Assembly: GCA_041484195.1 (NCBI GenBank)
Contig: JBGPHC010000022.1
Location: forward strand, 6,946-70,945
Origin: PSRI01 sp041484195
GTDB taxonomy: Bacteria > Bacteroidota > Bacteroidia > Chitinophagales > Chitinophagaceae
Length of the DNA: 64,000 nt
Direction: 5' to 3'
The position numbers and the translations under genes are program-made. Each line of letters begins with the position of its first letter. Position 1 is the first letter of the stretch. Under the pieces are notes generated by a model. That model was not told where the DNA came from. It searched no databases and worked only from the letters and a program-made list of their open reading frames with translations. Below are positions 53,974 through 63,866 of the stretch, in pieces.

Positions 53974-54624
53974 TCATGATTGCTGTTTAGCGCCATAAGC
54001 CAGGTCGCCTGCATCCCCGAGGCCCGGAACGATAAACCCTTTTGCAGTCAGTTCGTCGTCAATCGCCCCGCACCAAAACTTAACCTGGGGCTCCTCTCTA
54101 CGAACATATTCTATGCCAACAGTACAGGCAATAGCCGCTACTATATGGATTTCCTTGGGATGTCCCTCTTCCTTCAGATACCGTATGGTTTTCACCAGAG
54201 ATGCCCCAGTTGCCAGCATGGAGTCGGAAATTATGAGGATGCGGTCCTGGAGCTCTGGGCACGAAACATATTCCAGGTTGATTTCGAAAGAGCCGTCACG
54301 GTGATGTTTTCTATATGCTGAGATAAAAGCATTATCGGATTTATCGAAGAAATTCAACAAGCCCTGGTGCAATGGGAGTCCTGCGCGCAAAATAGTGGCC
54401 AGTACAGGCTGTTCTTTCAAAACCTTGCAAACCGAAATTCCCAGAGGCGTGGGAATTTCCTGTTCAATCCATTCCATTTGTTTGCTTATTTCATAAGCCA
54501 TCACTTCGCCAATCCGCTCCAGATTGCGCCTGAAGCGCATCCTGTCCGTTTGAATATCAACGTGGCGGATCTCGCTGATCCAATTACTCACCAATGAATG
54601 TTTTTCGCTGAGGTTGATGACCAT
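53974..54624 (-). CDS. upp: Uracil phosphoribosyltransferase
   Basis: The product is 216 residues from the ATG at 54624. An upstream TTG at 54663 would add 13 residues of no family value. The PRPP-binding loop is ILIISDSMLATGASLVKTI (about 122-140), and the C-terminal GDAGDLAYGAK binds uracil. It salvages uracil to UMP. A CAAATCTA element (minus-strand TAGATTTG) at 54678-54685 lies about 53 nt before the ATG and fits a -7 box. The stop overlaps a possible early start of the porP-like gene. Confidence 0.93.
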   Translation of the reverse strand: MVINLSEKHSLVSNWISEIRHVDIQTDRMRFRRNLERIGEVMAYEISKQMEWIEQEIPTPLGISVCKVLKEQPVLATILRAGLPLHQGLLNFFDKSDNAFISAYRKHHRDGSFEINLEYVSCPELQDRILIISDSMLATGASLVKTIRYLKEEGHPKEIHIVAAIACTVGIEYVRREEPQVKFWCGAIDDELTAKGFIVPGLGDAGDLAYGAKQQS

Positions 54625-54717
54625 AGGAGGCTTTTTGGTTGCCAATACTTCAGTGCAAATCAATAGTTTTGATGCAACAAATCTAAAATCTTAAATCTGC
54701 AATCTGAAATTTAACTC

Positions 54718-55857
54718 ATGGTTTACCGGGTTATTGGATTAATGAGTGGCAGCTCTCTCGACGGCCTGGATATTGCATTTGCGCAATTTCAAAATACGGG
54801 CGGCAAATGGTCTTACAAGATCCTGGAGTCTGATTGTATGGCTTATCCATCCGATTGGGTGGAGCGACTTCGATCGGCTGTCCATTTGGACGCGCGTCGA
54901 TACCAATTATTGCATGCTGCCTATGGGCATTACCTGGGAGCGCAAGTGAATCAATTTATTAACAAATATCAACTGGAATACCAGGTTCAACTGATCGCCT
55001 CCCACGGCCATACCAGTTTTCACATGCCTGAATTACACATGACGGCCCAATTGGGAGACGGAGCAGCGATTGCCGCGGAAACAGGCCTCCCTGTAGTGAG
55101 TGATCTCAGGTCGCTGGACCTTGCATTGGGAGGCCAGGGTGCACCCATTGTACCCATCGGAGAAAAGTTAATATGGAGTAACTATGATTATTTTCTCAAC
55201 CTGGGTGGGATCGCAAATATTTCCTGTCACCAAAAATCTGCAAAGGGCGATGTTACTACCGGCGCAGGGGATGGGACAATAGTTGCATTTGATGTATGTC
55301 CGGCAAACAGGGTCATGAACCTGCTGGCAACAGAAGTTGGAAAGGAATATGACGAATCCGGTAATCTGGCATCCGCCGGAAGCCTGGTTGAAGCGCTTCT
55401 GGAAAGACTCAACCACCTGGAATATTATGATCTTCCTTTTCCAAAATCACTGGCGAATGAATTTGGAACGGAAGTTGTTTTTCCCCTGCTGCACGATGCG
55501 GGCTGCAAAATCGAAGATGCTTTGCGCACTTATGTTGAACATATTTCTGTCCAGGTGCGGAAGGCCATCGAACAGGTGAGGGGAAAAATGAAAATGGATA
55601 GCGGGCCTGGTAAAATGCTGGTTACAGGAGGCGGAGCCTATAATATTTTCCTCGTTGAACGCCTGCGCAGCTTACTTCGTGATTTGAATATTGAAGTGTT
55701 GGTAGCGGAAGATGAGTTAATTCAATATAAAGAGGCGGTCGTGATGGCATTGATGGGTGTGTTGCGCTGGCGGGAAGAGAATAATGTCCTTTCTTCAGTT
55801 ACAGGTGCCCGAAGGGACAGTATTGGCGGAGCCATTTGGATGGGTCTGGAAGCCTGA
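54718..55857 (+). CDS. anmK: Anhydro-N-acetylmuramic acid kinase
   Basis: The 379-residue product opens VIGLMSGSSLDGLDIAFAQF, the AnmK phosphate-binding start, with ASHGHTSFHMP, DLRSLDLALGGQGAPIVPIGE, FLNLGGIANIS and VTGGGAYN further on. It phosphorylates and opens 1,6-anhydro-MurNAc to MurNAc-6-phosphate in cell-wall recycling. It is divergent from upp. No murQ or other recycling gene adjoins it. Confidence 0.95.
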   Translation: MVYRVIGLMSGSSLDGLDIAFAQFQNTGGKWSYKILESDCMAYPSDWVERLRSAVHLDARRYQLLHAAYGHYLGAQVNQFINKYQLEYQVQLIASHGHTSFHMPELHMTAQLGDGAAIAAETGLPVVSDLRSLDLALGGQGAPIVPIGEKLIWSNYDYFLNLGGIANISCHQKSAKGDVTTGAGDGTIVAFDVCPANRVMNLLATEVGKEYDESGNLASAGSLVEALLERLNHLEYYDLPFPKSLANEFGTEVVFPLLHDAGCKIEDALRTYVEHISVQVRKAIEQVRGKMKMDSGPGKMLVTGGGAYNIFLVERLRSLLRDLNIEVLVAEDELIQYKEAVVMALMGVLRWREENNVLSSVTGARRDSIGGAIWMGLEA

Positions 55858-55900
55858 TAAATTTACGGGTTCGGTATCGCTGACGGCGGTGCTTGAGGAA

Positions 55901-56647
55901 CTATAATCCCAACACGGCTTTCAATCTCACATAACCAGTCTTGCTCAGTGGAATCTTCGAGCCGTTTTTCAGGATTGCCAGGTGACCGTCTTTTTCGTAG
56001 GGCTCGAGGCGCGTGATCTGCTGTACATTCACAATATAAGAGCGGTGCGTGCGTACAAATTGCAGGGGGTCGAGGAACTTTTCGAAAAAACTCATGGTCT
56101 TGTTTTTCAGAAATGCTCCATCCTGTGTATGGATTTTCACGTAATCGTCTGCAGCCTCCAGGTATTCCAGATCCTGAACGGGAATGATTTTTATTTTACC
56201 CGCTATCTTAACCACAATCCTGTTTCTTTGTGCCGGAGTTTGTGCTGCGGTTTCCAGGAGCAATTCGGTAGATTTGTTTTTGGTCTGAACGGATGGTCGC
56301 TGATCCAACCATTTTTGAACCGCCCTGTTGAAGCGTTCCTGGCTGAAGGGTTTCAACAGGTAGTCAACCGCGTGAGCTTCAAAGGCGCGAATGGCATATT
56401 CATCAAATGCGGTGGTGAAAATGACTGCTGGCGGTTGGTCTGCCAGCTCAAGCATTTCAAAGCCGTTGATCTTAGGCATTTGAATGTCCAGGAAGGTCAG
56501 GTCGGGCTGCCATTGCATGATGGCTTTGAGGCCTTCGAACCCATCGTTACATTCCTGTACCAGCTCGAGTTCTGGAAATTTTTGCAGATATTCAATCAGT
56601 ATCGAGCGGGCCAGGGGCTCATCATCGATTATTATTACTTTAAGCAT
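55901..56647 (-). CDS. LytTR-type response regulator
   Basis: The 248-residue product has a receiver domain (about 1-120) with DDEP at residues 8-11, phospho-acceptor Asp in LTFLDIQMPKINGFE (about residue 55) and Lys in YLLKPFSQERF. The LytTR DNA-binding domain (about 145-248) contains FVRTHRSYIVNVQQI. Its ATG overlaps the end of the histidine kinase gene by 8 bases, so the two form a LytS/LytR-type two-component system. It is the last gene of a four-gene operon with LiaF-like and DUF4288-like genes. Confidence 0.94.
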   Translation of the reverse strand: MLKVIIIDDEPLARSILIEYLQKFPELELVQECNDGFEGLKAIMQWQPDLTFLDIQMPKINGFEMLELADQPPAVIFTTAFDEYAIRAFEAHAVDYLLKPFSQERFNRAVQKWLDQRPSVQTKNKSTELLLETAAQTPAQRNRIVVKIAGKIKIIPVQDLEYLEAADDYVKIHTQDGAFLKNKTMSFFEKFLDPLQFVRTHRSYIVNVQQITRLEPYEKDGHLAILKNGSKIPLSKTGYVRLKAVLGL

Positions 56648-57674
56648 GCGCGTCCGGAATTTTGAAAACTACTACAAAACTGTCTTTTGTGATATTTATT
56701 TCTACGAGATCATTCCTGCCATATAGCAGATACAGTCTCCTTTTTACGGACTTCAAACCAAAGCCTGTGCCTTCCTGCATCTGTGTATTCGGGTCATAGG
56801 GATTCATCACTGCCACGACCAGGTAATTGTCAACCACCCTCGCCCGCATGCCGATCTTCACTTCTCCAGTAGTTCCATATAATCCAAATTTAATGGCGTT
56901 TTCCATAATGGGTTGCAGCATCAATGAAGGTATTTTACACTGGAGGGATTCTTCAGAATTGTCTATTTCTGTTACGAGGCGATACCCAAACCTCACTTTT
57001 TCAATTTCCAGGTATAGGTTGAGGTATTCCATCTCCTCTGCGAGTGTGATGAATTGGTTTTCCTCTTTTTTGATAGTACCCCGCAGGAAATCGGAAAGGT
57101 ATTGCACCATTTTCCTGGCTTCCTCGGGCCGGGAACCTATCAATGCATTGATACTATTCAGGCTGTTAAACAGGAAATGTGGCTGCAATTGCTGGCGAAG
57201 CTTATACAGTTCAGCGTCTTTGGCCAGTCTTTCGGATTCATTTTTTCTTCTTTCGGTTTCTTTTTGTTCATCTAACGTGTACCATAATACGCTCACCAGC
57301 ATTACGCAGCCAATTATCAGTAGCGCGCCTCCAAATCGGATCGGAATGGAAGCGGAATAATTGCTGTAATCTTCTATTCTATATACCAGCATCATGGCCC
57401 ATCGGCTCAGTAGGAGCCATAATCCCGACACAGACAGGCACATCAGGAGCAGGTATGCAAATTGCTCTTTCCTGGGTAAGTAATAGCGCAGGTTATTGAT
57501 CACGAGCATTGCCGCGGCGGCCAATAGCAGGTTACTCACCAGGCTGTCCAGTAAGGCGGTCTTCAGCGGATATCCAAGTCGCACCAACACTCCCACATGA
57601 AGCATGCTCCAGACCAGCCAACTAACTGTAAAGTAGAACCGGAATTTATTTGTTGACAGGGGAGTGGTAGCCAC
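56640..57674 (-). CDS. LytS-type sensor histidine kinase
   Basis: The 344-residue product has four hydrophobic helices in the first ~140 residues, a short coiled coil, then the His_kinase domain with the phospho-acceptor His in LQPHFLFNSLNSI (about 162-174), the N-box ENAIKFGL and the GTGFGLKSVKRRL G-box. No large extracellular sensor is present, so it probably senses membrane state. The start is GTG at 57674; the next in-frame ATG would cut the first helix. It lies 10 bp downstream of the DUF4288-like gene. Confidence 0.92.
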   Translation of the reverse strand: MATTPLSTNKFRFYFTVSWLVWSMLHVGVLVRLGYPLKTALLDSLVSNLLLAAAAMLVINNLRYYLPRKEQFAYLLLMCLSVSGLWLLLSRWAMMLVYRIEDYSNYSASIPIRFGGALLIIGCVMLVSVLWYTLDEQKETERRKNESERLAKDAELYKLRQQLQPHFLFNSLNSINALIGSRPEEARKMVQYLSDFLRGTIKKEENQFITLAEEMEYLNLYLEIEKVRFGYRLVTEIDNSEESLQCKIPSLMLQPIMENAIKFGLYGTTGEVKIGMRARVVDNYLVVAVMNPYDPNTQMQEGTGFGLKSVKRRLYLLYGRNDLVEINITKDSFVVVFKIPDAHA

Positions 57675-57684
57675 TTGTAAGAGC

Positions 57685-58044
57685 TTATAACAATTGTAAA
57701 AATTGATGTGTCGTATTCTTGCGTAGGTGGTCGGCTTTTTTGTGTACGAGTTCTTTGTAGAGCTCCGCGTCGTCCAGTTCTTCTATGCGGCTATATAGTT
57801 CAGCTCCATCAATCAATGCCGTTATTTTGTAGAGCTCTGAGATGTTGATGAATTTCCATTGCACCAACCTTTCGTGCACATTATAGAAAGATTCCTGCTC
57901 CCTTTTTCCTATTTCCTGTGCTTTCAACAGCGCTTCATTCTCATGCCCCGCTTCTATCAACCGGAGTTGCTCATCAAATTGGGCTTTGTGGTTGCCCTCT
58001 CCGCAAATAATCTGATATACGATCTTAGCCAGGTACCAGTTCAT
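57685..58044 (-). CDS. DUF4288-like small protein
   Basis: The product is 119 residues from the ATG at 58044 (MNWYLAKIVYQIICGEG). The frame extends upstream to a GTG at 58137, but the MNWYLAK start is the family-typical one. It is a charged, probably soluble protein with LRLIEAGHENEALLKAQEIG and WKFINISELYKI. The function is unknown. It sits between the LiaF-like gene and the kinase gene in one operon, which points to a cell-envelope stress context. The DUF4288 assignment is from memory of the sequence pattern. Confidence 0.65.
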   Translation of the reverse strand: MNWYLAKIVYQIICGEGNHKAQFDEQLRLIEAGHENEALLKAQEIGKREQESFYNVHERLVQWKFINISELYKITALIDGAELYSRIEELDDAELYKELVHKKADHLRKNTTHQFLQLL

Positions 58045-58200
58045 GACAGTTTGATTACAGTTATTAAAAATTGGTTCAGTCAGTGTTTCAGGCGATACGG
58101 ATGCTTCAGCGAAGTAGGATTGGTAAGGATTTAGCACTATTAAAATAGATGGAGCCGTTAGAATTCCTGAACGGTTATGCCGGTCAAGTTCCCTATTCCC

Positions 58201-58998
58201 TCATCCATAATTATTGATCTCCAGTCCTCCAAATATAGTAGTACCCTTGATCACGAGTATCTTGTTGGGGTCCGGTTTCAGCAACTGCGTGACCCGCTTG
58301 TCTTCAATCCCTCCAAATATGGCCACCATTTCTGATTTGATCTGCCAAGTGGGAGGGACGGTCAATTTTGTTCCTCCGAAAACCTGTTCCAGGTTTAGGG
58401 ACACCACCCCGGTAAAATCCGATTGTGAAAGGTTCAACTCTGTGCCGCCGAATATATTTGTAGCTTTTCCACCTTTAAAATTCTTTGAAACCAAAACTTT
58501 GTGTACGCCTCCAAAAACTGCGGTGGAGTTTACATAGTCGTCCTGCGAATAGTTTTCCCCGGAGGCATTGGGCTCCGCTTCGCTGCTGGTATTTATGTCT
58601 TTTTGAGAGGCATTATCCCAGTCGAACCGGCCATCCCTCCTCCATTTTCTATGATCCCATCGATTCCTTCTATGGTTGAAATTCCCGAATATCATCAGCA
58701 GCCCGATTCCTATAAAGAGCATGGGCCAGCTAAATGGTCTCAGATTGAGATCAGGCATGAGTTCATCAATCAGAAAAATCGAACCGATGGCGATGGGTAA
58801 TAGCCAGCCCAGTCCACGGAACCCATGTCGCAGCCCAACGAAAATGCCAATTCCAATCAATAACATCTGCCAGGTGAAGATCCATTCCGGAAAATCAGGT
58901 ACTAATTTTTTGATAATAGCCAGCGCCCCGATCAACAGCAGGAATATCCCCGCCATTAAGCGGCCACCTTTCTCATTCCATTTGTCTCTTTCTTCCAT
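58201..58998 (-). CDS. LiaF-like membrane protein (DUF5668 + LiaF C-terminal domain)
   Basis: The product is 265 residues from the ATG at 58998; the extension to 59046 starts with TTG. Two pairs of hydrophobic helices (about 15-105) follow a short charged start, typical of DUF5668. After a linker come the beta-helical LiaF repeats with recurring VFGGVHKVLVSKNFKGG, FGGTELNLSQS, VFGGTKLTVP, IFGGIEDKR and TIFGGLEI. In Firmicutes LiaF restrains a cell-wall-stress kinase. Its place upstream of a kinase/regulator pair here suggests an equivalent role by analogy. A TAGATTTG box lies about 17 nt before the ATG (59016-59023, minus). Confidence 0.82.
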   Translation of the reverse strand: MEERDKWNEKGGRLMAGIFLLLIGALAIIKKLVPDFPEWIFTWQMLLIGIGIFVGLRHGFRGLGWLLPIAIGSIFLIDELMPDLNLRPFSWPMLFIGIGLLMIFGNFNHRRNRWDHRKWRRDGRFDWDNASQKDINTSSEAEPNASGENYSQDDYVNSTAVFGGVHKVLVSKNFKGGKATNIFGGTELNLSQSDFTGVVSLNLEQVFGGTKLTVPPTWQIKSEMVAIFGGIEDKRVTQLLKPDPNKILVIKGTTIFGGLEINNYG

Positions 58999-59185
58999 TT
59001 CTAAATTATTTAACACAAATCTATACCTGCCTTCAGATTGTATCAAGAGGGATTAGGCCATAAACAACAAATTTCCGGTAAAAAAGAGGATTTTGCCGGT
59101 GAATTGAATAGGAGGACTTGGTTCCTGGAAATAGCGGAAGGATTTGTAATGGAATTACTCCGCCATTGGTTATCGGGCTGAACTT

Positions 59186-60949
59186 TTAAGGTATATGGAC
59201 AATCGGACTTGTCGTTGATACCCCATTCTCATTGAATGCTTCTATGGCTAAATAATAGTCCTGCCCCTTATTGAGTGCCCTCAGTTCCAGTTTGTTCTCC
59301 TTGTCTGCGAACACCTGGAAGGCCTGATAAAATTTGTCTTTGCCAATGCCCCAGAGAATATTATATCCCACGGCACCGGGCACGGGATCCCAGCGGATAT
59401 CGGCATTCCGTTCATCTGCCTGCCGCTGAACCGTAAATCCTTTCGGAACAGCAGGCAGTTGGCCATTACCGTTACCAAACACGCGGATATCACTGATCGC
59501 CAGTTTAGGAGATTTTACATAGATATGTTCATATTTTATGTACCTGGCCTTAGTTGGTTTCTGCAATTCGATGTAGGCATTGGGCCGGTCTTTTCTCTCC
59601 CGGCTCAGATCGGCAACGAGTTCCCAATCTTTTCCATCGCGAGATGCATATAATCTGAACTGAGTGTAGACCGTGGAATCGCTTTCGAAAATATCGGATT
59701 TATAGTCGGTATAATTTACCTGCACCGCTCTCACATCGGCTTCTTTTTGCAGATCAATGGTCAGGCTCTCTCCTGGCCGGTTCTTCCCTGCCACCCAGAA
59801 GGTCCTGGGGTTTTCATCCGTGACTCTGGAGGCCGCGAAACTATCCAATACGGAAGTAGCGATGCAGGGCTTTCGGTAGGAGAGCAGCATCCACCCGGTA
59901 AAGAGTTCATCGCTTTTCTTCCATTTGCCTTTGGGCAGGTAATGGGGAAAATCTCCAAACCTTGTATTCACATACATCTGGTCATCCTGGTCGAATCCTG
60001 CGGGAAACATGGCGATCCTCCTTTCGAAATTCCAGTTTACGGCGATCCAGGGTGTGCCGGTATTCCAGTAGTTACCAAAATTATCCTGGAACGTATTCCC
60101 ATGTCCTGCCCCATTCACGAAACCTCCGGGTTTGTATGAAATGGGATTGTAAGGAGCGTAGTGGAAGGGTCCCAGAGGCTGCCCGGCTACATAAGTGCCG
60201 TTGCCATATACGTTGTATTCCGTTCCAGGCGCGGCATACTGCAGGTAGTATTTACCGTTATACTTGGTCATCCAGGCGCCTTCAATAAACGGAGTGATGG
60301 TATCGGCATGATTGGGGCCAAATCGCTCCCAGCCATGTACTTCAGGATGAAGGGAGATCAGCCCCTGGTAAGGGCCCGCATAAGTGAGTTTCCGGCTCTT
60401 ATCCAATTCCGCGCCATAGATGGGAAAGGTGTTGGAAGAACCCCAGTACATATACCATTTGTCGAGTTCGGGGTCATAAAAAATATCCGGGTCCCAAGGG
60501 CCCACCAAGGGCGGCAACCTGGGCAGCCAGCGGTTGTAAAAGAGGAGTTTCCCTTTGGCTGGTTCCGTACTGTAAAATATGGGACGTTGGTCAAAGGTGG
60601 ACTGGAATAAATATAGGGTATCCCTAACCGATAGTGCCGCGGGGGCGCACATGTCTTCCATGGGCCATTTATCGGGAACGACATAATCCCAGTTCACCAG
60701 GTCTTTGGAATGCCACCAGCCTCCTGAGATTGTAACGAAGAGATAGTATTCCCCCTTGTGGTTCACGATCACCGGATCGGCTCCGGACCGGTATGATATT
60801 TTCTCATTGAGTTGCTCAAAATTATAGCGGTATCCAATATCCATCGGGTTACAATAGGTCTTTTGACGCGGGTACTGCGCATTCGTTTTGCCGGCATGGA
60901 AAATGAGGATAAGCAGGATGAAAAGCTGCCTGGAAAAAGATAGATCCAT
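59186..60949 (-). CDS. GH43-type glycoside hydrolase with discoidin-like and fibronectin III domains
   Basis: The product is 587 residues from the ATG at 60949. A signal peptide (about 1-25, ending TNAQ) precedes a five-bladed propeller (about 30-350) with the GH43 triad: Asp in GADPVIV, Asp in GPWDPDIFYD and Glu in IEGAWMTKY. A discoidin/F5-8C-like carbohydrate-binding domain (about 360-480) and a C-terminal fibronectin III domain (about 490-587) follow. It would cut arabinan, xylan or a similar glycan outside the cell. It is monocistronic. Confidence 0.88.
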   Translation of the reverse strand: MDLSFSRQLFILLILIFHAGKTNAQYPRQKTYCNPMDIGYRYNFEQLNEKISYRSGADPVIVNHKGEYYLFVTISGGWWHSKDLVNWDYVVPDKWPMEDMCAPAALSVRDTLYLFQSTFDQRPIFYSTEPAKGKLLFYNRWLPRLPPLVGPWDPDIFYDPELDKWYMYWGSSNTFPIYGAELDKSRKLTYAGPYQGLISLHPEVHGWERFGPNHADTITPFIEGAWMTKYNGKYYLQYAAPGTEYNVYGNGTYVAGQPLGPFHYAPYNPISYKPGGFVNGAGHGNTFQDNFGNYWNTGTPWIAVNWNFERRIAMFPAGFDQDDQMYVNTRFGDFPHYLPKGKWKKSDELFTGWMLLSYRKPCIATSVLDSFAASRVTDENPRTFWVAGKNRPGESLTIDLQKEADVRAVQVNYTDYKSDIFESDSTVYTQFRLYASRDGKDWELVADLSRERKDRPNAYIELQKPTKARYIKYEHIYVKSPKLAISDIRVFGNGNGQLPAVPKGFTVQRQADERNADIRWDPVPGAVGYNILWGIGKDKFYQAFQVFADKENKLELRALNKGQDYYLAIEAFNENGVSTTSPIVHIP

Positions 60950-61084
60950 CAATATATTATTTTAAGCTAAGTTAGAAACTGGAGGATTGTCGGTCAAAAC
61001 AATTGTCCTTCAAGTCCGTTTTGCAAAATGTTCAGGATATAAATATTCAGCCCATCTACGATGCCGAATTTCTTAATGTGATTT

Positions 61085-62833
61085 TTACAACAAGCTGAAT
61101 GAGTCTCCGTCGAACAAGCCAAGGTCACTCAGTTTCAGGTGCGGGATCACCAATAATGCCATGAATGAAAGTGTCATGTAGGGGGACGATAATTGAGATC
61201 CCAGATCCTTCGCTGCCTGGTCAATGGCTGCGTAAGCTTCAGCCACCTGGTAGCCATCTTCCATGCTCATCAGGCCCGCTACCGGCAACGGGAGAATCAT
61301 TTCCAACTCTTCACCTGTTCCCGAAGCAACGTTACCAATTTTTCCCACACAACTCACACCACCACGGTGGTCTATGATCAGATTAATGGCCCGGCAAATG
61401 CTTTCATCGTCCACTCCCACCGCTACTATATTATGACTGTCATGCGCAACCGAAGAAGCAATGGCTCCTCTTTTCAATCCGAAGTTTTTGATGAATGCTT
61501 TGGCGGCCGGCGCTTCCCGGTACCTGTTCACTACTACAATTTTCAGAATATCCTGCCTAATGTCGGAGAGGAGCTTGTTATTCCTGACGGGAATGGAAAC
61601 ACTGAGCTTATTCGTTATCAATTGCCCGTCCAGCGCCTCCATGGCCGGTACCTCAACCTTTGCATCGGGAAAAAGGGCTTTTCCGGACAATCCTATAGCA
61701 TATTCAAAATCCCTTTGGCTTTTCCGGGCTGCATTGAAATTATTAAGTGGTGGCTGGTTTTTCAATGCTTGAACTGAGGCTGTTACTTGCGGTCCATTTT
61801 CAATCAATGAAACTCCTTTTTCGGCAACTAAAATGCCGTCAATATAGGTCTTGATTACCCTGAAATCCTCGAGTTTATCTACGATAATAAAATCAGCGGG
61901 ATCCTTTACCCTTAGCATGCCTACGTCCAGGCCGTAGTGGAGGACCGGATTGACGCAGGCTGCCTTCAGCACTTTGAACAAATTAATTCCCTTAGCCAGG
62001 GCCCTTGCGCAAAGTTGATTGATATGCCCCGCCAAAAGACTGTCGGGGTGTTTGTCATCGCTGCAAAACATGATACTGTCAGGGTATTCATTCAGCAAAT
62101 CAATCAGCGCTTCGAAATTCTTTGCCGCGCTTCCCTCCCGGATTATGACTTTCATACCGTAATGTAATTTGTCGAGGGCCTCTTCTCTCGTAAAACATTC
62201 GTGATCCGTACTAATGCCAACTCGAACACCATCTACATCCGCCCTGCCGGCTTCGATATATTGTTTAGCCATTTCTCCCCTCAAACCAGGAGCATGACCA
62301 TCAACGGGTTTCTTCAGGCGCCATGCCGCTTTCAACTTGGCCATCACCTCGGGGTCTCCATGGAGGACTCCCGGGAAATTCATCATCTCACTCAGGTATC
62401 TGATTTCTTTTCTTTGGAGAAGCTTTTCTATATCGCCAGCCTTTAAGGAAGCCCCGGCTGTTTCAAATAGTGTGGCCGGCACGCAACTCGGTGCCCCAAA
62501 GTAGAATTTGAAAGGAACCCTCATACCGTCGGCAATCATGAAGTCCACGCCCTCCAAACCGCAGACATTGGCTATTTCATGTGGATCGCTTACAGTGGCT
62601 ACCGTGCCATGCACCACGGCGAGACGGGCAAATTGGGATGGTACCAACATGGAACTTTCTATATGCACATGTGCGTCTATCAACCCCGGCAGTATCCAGG
62701 GCAATTCAGTGCCCTCTCCTGCATTGAGTTTTTCAATAGAATCAATTCTTCCATTAACTACGAATACGCTGGCAGGGTAAATTTCCTTACGATCCATGTC
62801 AACCAACCTTCCTGTAAATTTCAACACACCCAT
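61085..62833 (-). CDS. ade: Adenine deaminase
   Basis: The 582-residue amidohydrolase converts adenine to hypoxanthine and ammonia. It has LPGLIDAHVHIESSM (about 46-60, metal-binding HxH), VATVSDPHEIANV, the SDDKHPDSL motif and a C-terminal domain with SVAHDSHNIVAVG. The length is right for the long bacterial enzyme. Upstream (62834-63091) I see no purine-riboswitch-like fold. Confidence 0.95.
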   Translation of the reverse strand: MGVLKFTGRLVDMDRKEIYPASVFVVNGRIDSIEKLNAGEGTELPWILPGLIDAHVHIESSMLVPSQFARLAVVHGTVATVSDPHEIANVCGLEGVDFMIADGMRVPFKFYFGAPSCVPATLFETAGASLKAGDIEKLLQRKEIRYLSEMMNFPGVLHGDPEVMAKLKAAWRLKKPVDGHAPGLRGEMAKQYIEAGRADVDGVRVGISTDHECFTREEALDKLHYGMKVIIREGSAAKNFEALIDLLNEYPDSIMFCSDDKHPDSLLAGHINQLCARALAKGINLFKVLKAACVNPVLHYGLDVGMLRVKDPADFIIVDKLEDFRVIKTYIDGILVAEKGVSLIENGPQVTASVQALKNQPPLNNFNAARKSQRDFEYAIGLSGKALFPDAKVEVPAMEALDGQLITNKLSVSIPVRNNKLLSDIRQDILKIVVVNRYREAPAAKAFIKNFGLKRGAIASSVAHDSHNIVAVGVDDESICRAINLIIDHRGGVSCVGKIGNVASGTGEELEMILPLPVAGLMSMEDGYQVAEAYAAIDQAAKDLGSQLSSPYMTLSFMALLVIPHLKLSDLGLFDGDSFSLL

Positions 62834-63091
62834 GCGATCAATTATTAAATATTAGCAATGGCTCAAGTTAGGGGATAAAGGGAAATTTTTGATACAGGTA
62901 AAAGCCTATTTTTGAGAAAATAAAGGGTGAAATAATTATTTGTACAGTACTGGTTCCCTCATGGCGGCGAGGAGTCCATACTCCTTGCAAAAAGCCGGAT
63001 ATCAAACCCGTGAATTGGGTGGCAAATCACGAAATGTGAATTTTCAAACAGGAATCCGAAATAAAAATCTACTACATTTAAAAATCATCAA

Positions 63092-63814
63092 ATGAAATCC
63101 TTAAAAACAACGCTGCTGGCCGTGGCAGCTCTTACGTCGGTACATTTTGCGCAAGCCCAGACGGTTGATGAATTGCAGGCTAAGTACGTTGACGCTTTGG
63201 GAGGGAGAGAGAAATTGAGCTCGCTGAAGACCGTGTACCAGGAAACCAGCACTGAAGTAATGGGTATGACCCTTCCCACCAGGACCTGGGTCATTTTTGG
63301 TGCGGCAATGAGATCTGAAGTGGAAGTGCAGGGTCAAACGATCATCACTTATATTTCAAAGACCAAGGGTTGGGTGGTTAATCCCATGAACGGAAGCTCC
63401 GTTGCCCAGCCAATGCCTGATGATGCAGTAAAGACCACTGCCACACGCCTGAATGCAGGAGGTGAATTCTTCAACTATAAGGAAAACGGGTATACCGCTT
63501 CCTATACGGGAAAAGAAGATGTGGAAGGGAAATCCTACCATAAGATCAAACTCAGCAAAGACGGCACCGAAATTACCATCTACCTCGATCCCGAGTCTTA
63601 TTATCTGGCACGTACAATTTCCAAGTCTACTATGATGGGGCAGGAAGTTGAACAGGTGTTCAATTTTTCGGACTATAAGAAATCACCCGAAGGATTCATA
63701 TTTCCATATAAGATCAGCACCAATAATCCGCAGGCTGGTGACATTGTGAACAATGTTACCAAGATAGACGTGAACAAACCCATTGATGAAAAGGAATTGG
63801 AGAAAGAGAATTAA
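63092..63814 (+). CDS. LolA-like outer-membrane lipoprotein-sorting family protein
   Basis: The 240-residue product has a signal peptide ending AQAQ (about 1-23) and a LolA/LppX-type half-barrel: QAKYVDALGGREKLSSLKTVYQE, MRSEVEVQGQTIITYIS, then YHKIKLSKDGTEITIYLDPESYYL. Such proteins bind lipid or lipoprotein in the periplasm. This Bacteroidota subfamily is uncharacterised, and a direct role in lipoprotein transport is inference. It is monocistronic, and the IS-like element begins 53 bp after the stop. Confidence 0.78.
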   Translation: MKSLKTTLLAVAALTSVHFAQAQTVDELQAKYVDALGGREKLSSLKTVYQETSTEVMGMTLPTRTWVIFGAAMRSEVEVQGQTIITYISKTKGWVVNPMNGSSVAQPMPDDAVKTTATRLNAGGEFFNYKENGYTASYTGKEDVEGKSYHKIKLSKDGTEITIYLDPESYYLARTISKSTMMGQEVEQVFNFSDYKKSPEGFIFPYKISTNNPQAGDIVNNVTKIDVNKPIDEKELEKEN

Positions 63815-63866
63815 TGTGTTGGGAAATTGGCGGGGATTGGGATTGCGGAAGACTTAAGTAATTCCA

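Noticed and set aside
62834..63091. Purine riboswitch before adenine deaminase
   Set aside because: No three-way-junction pattern or conserved loop sequences could be seen in the leader.
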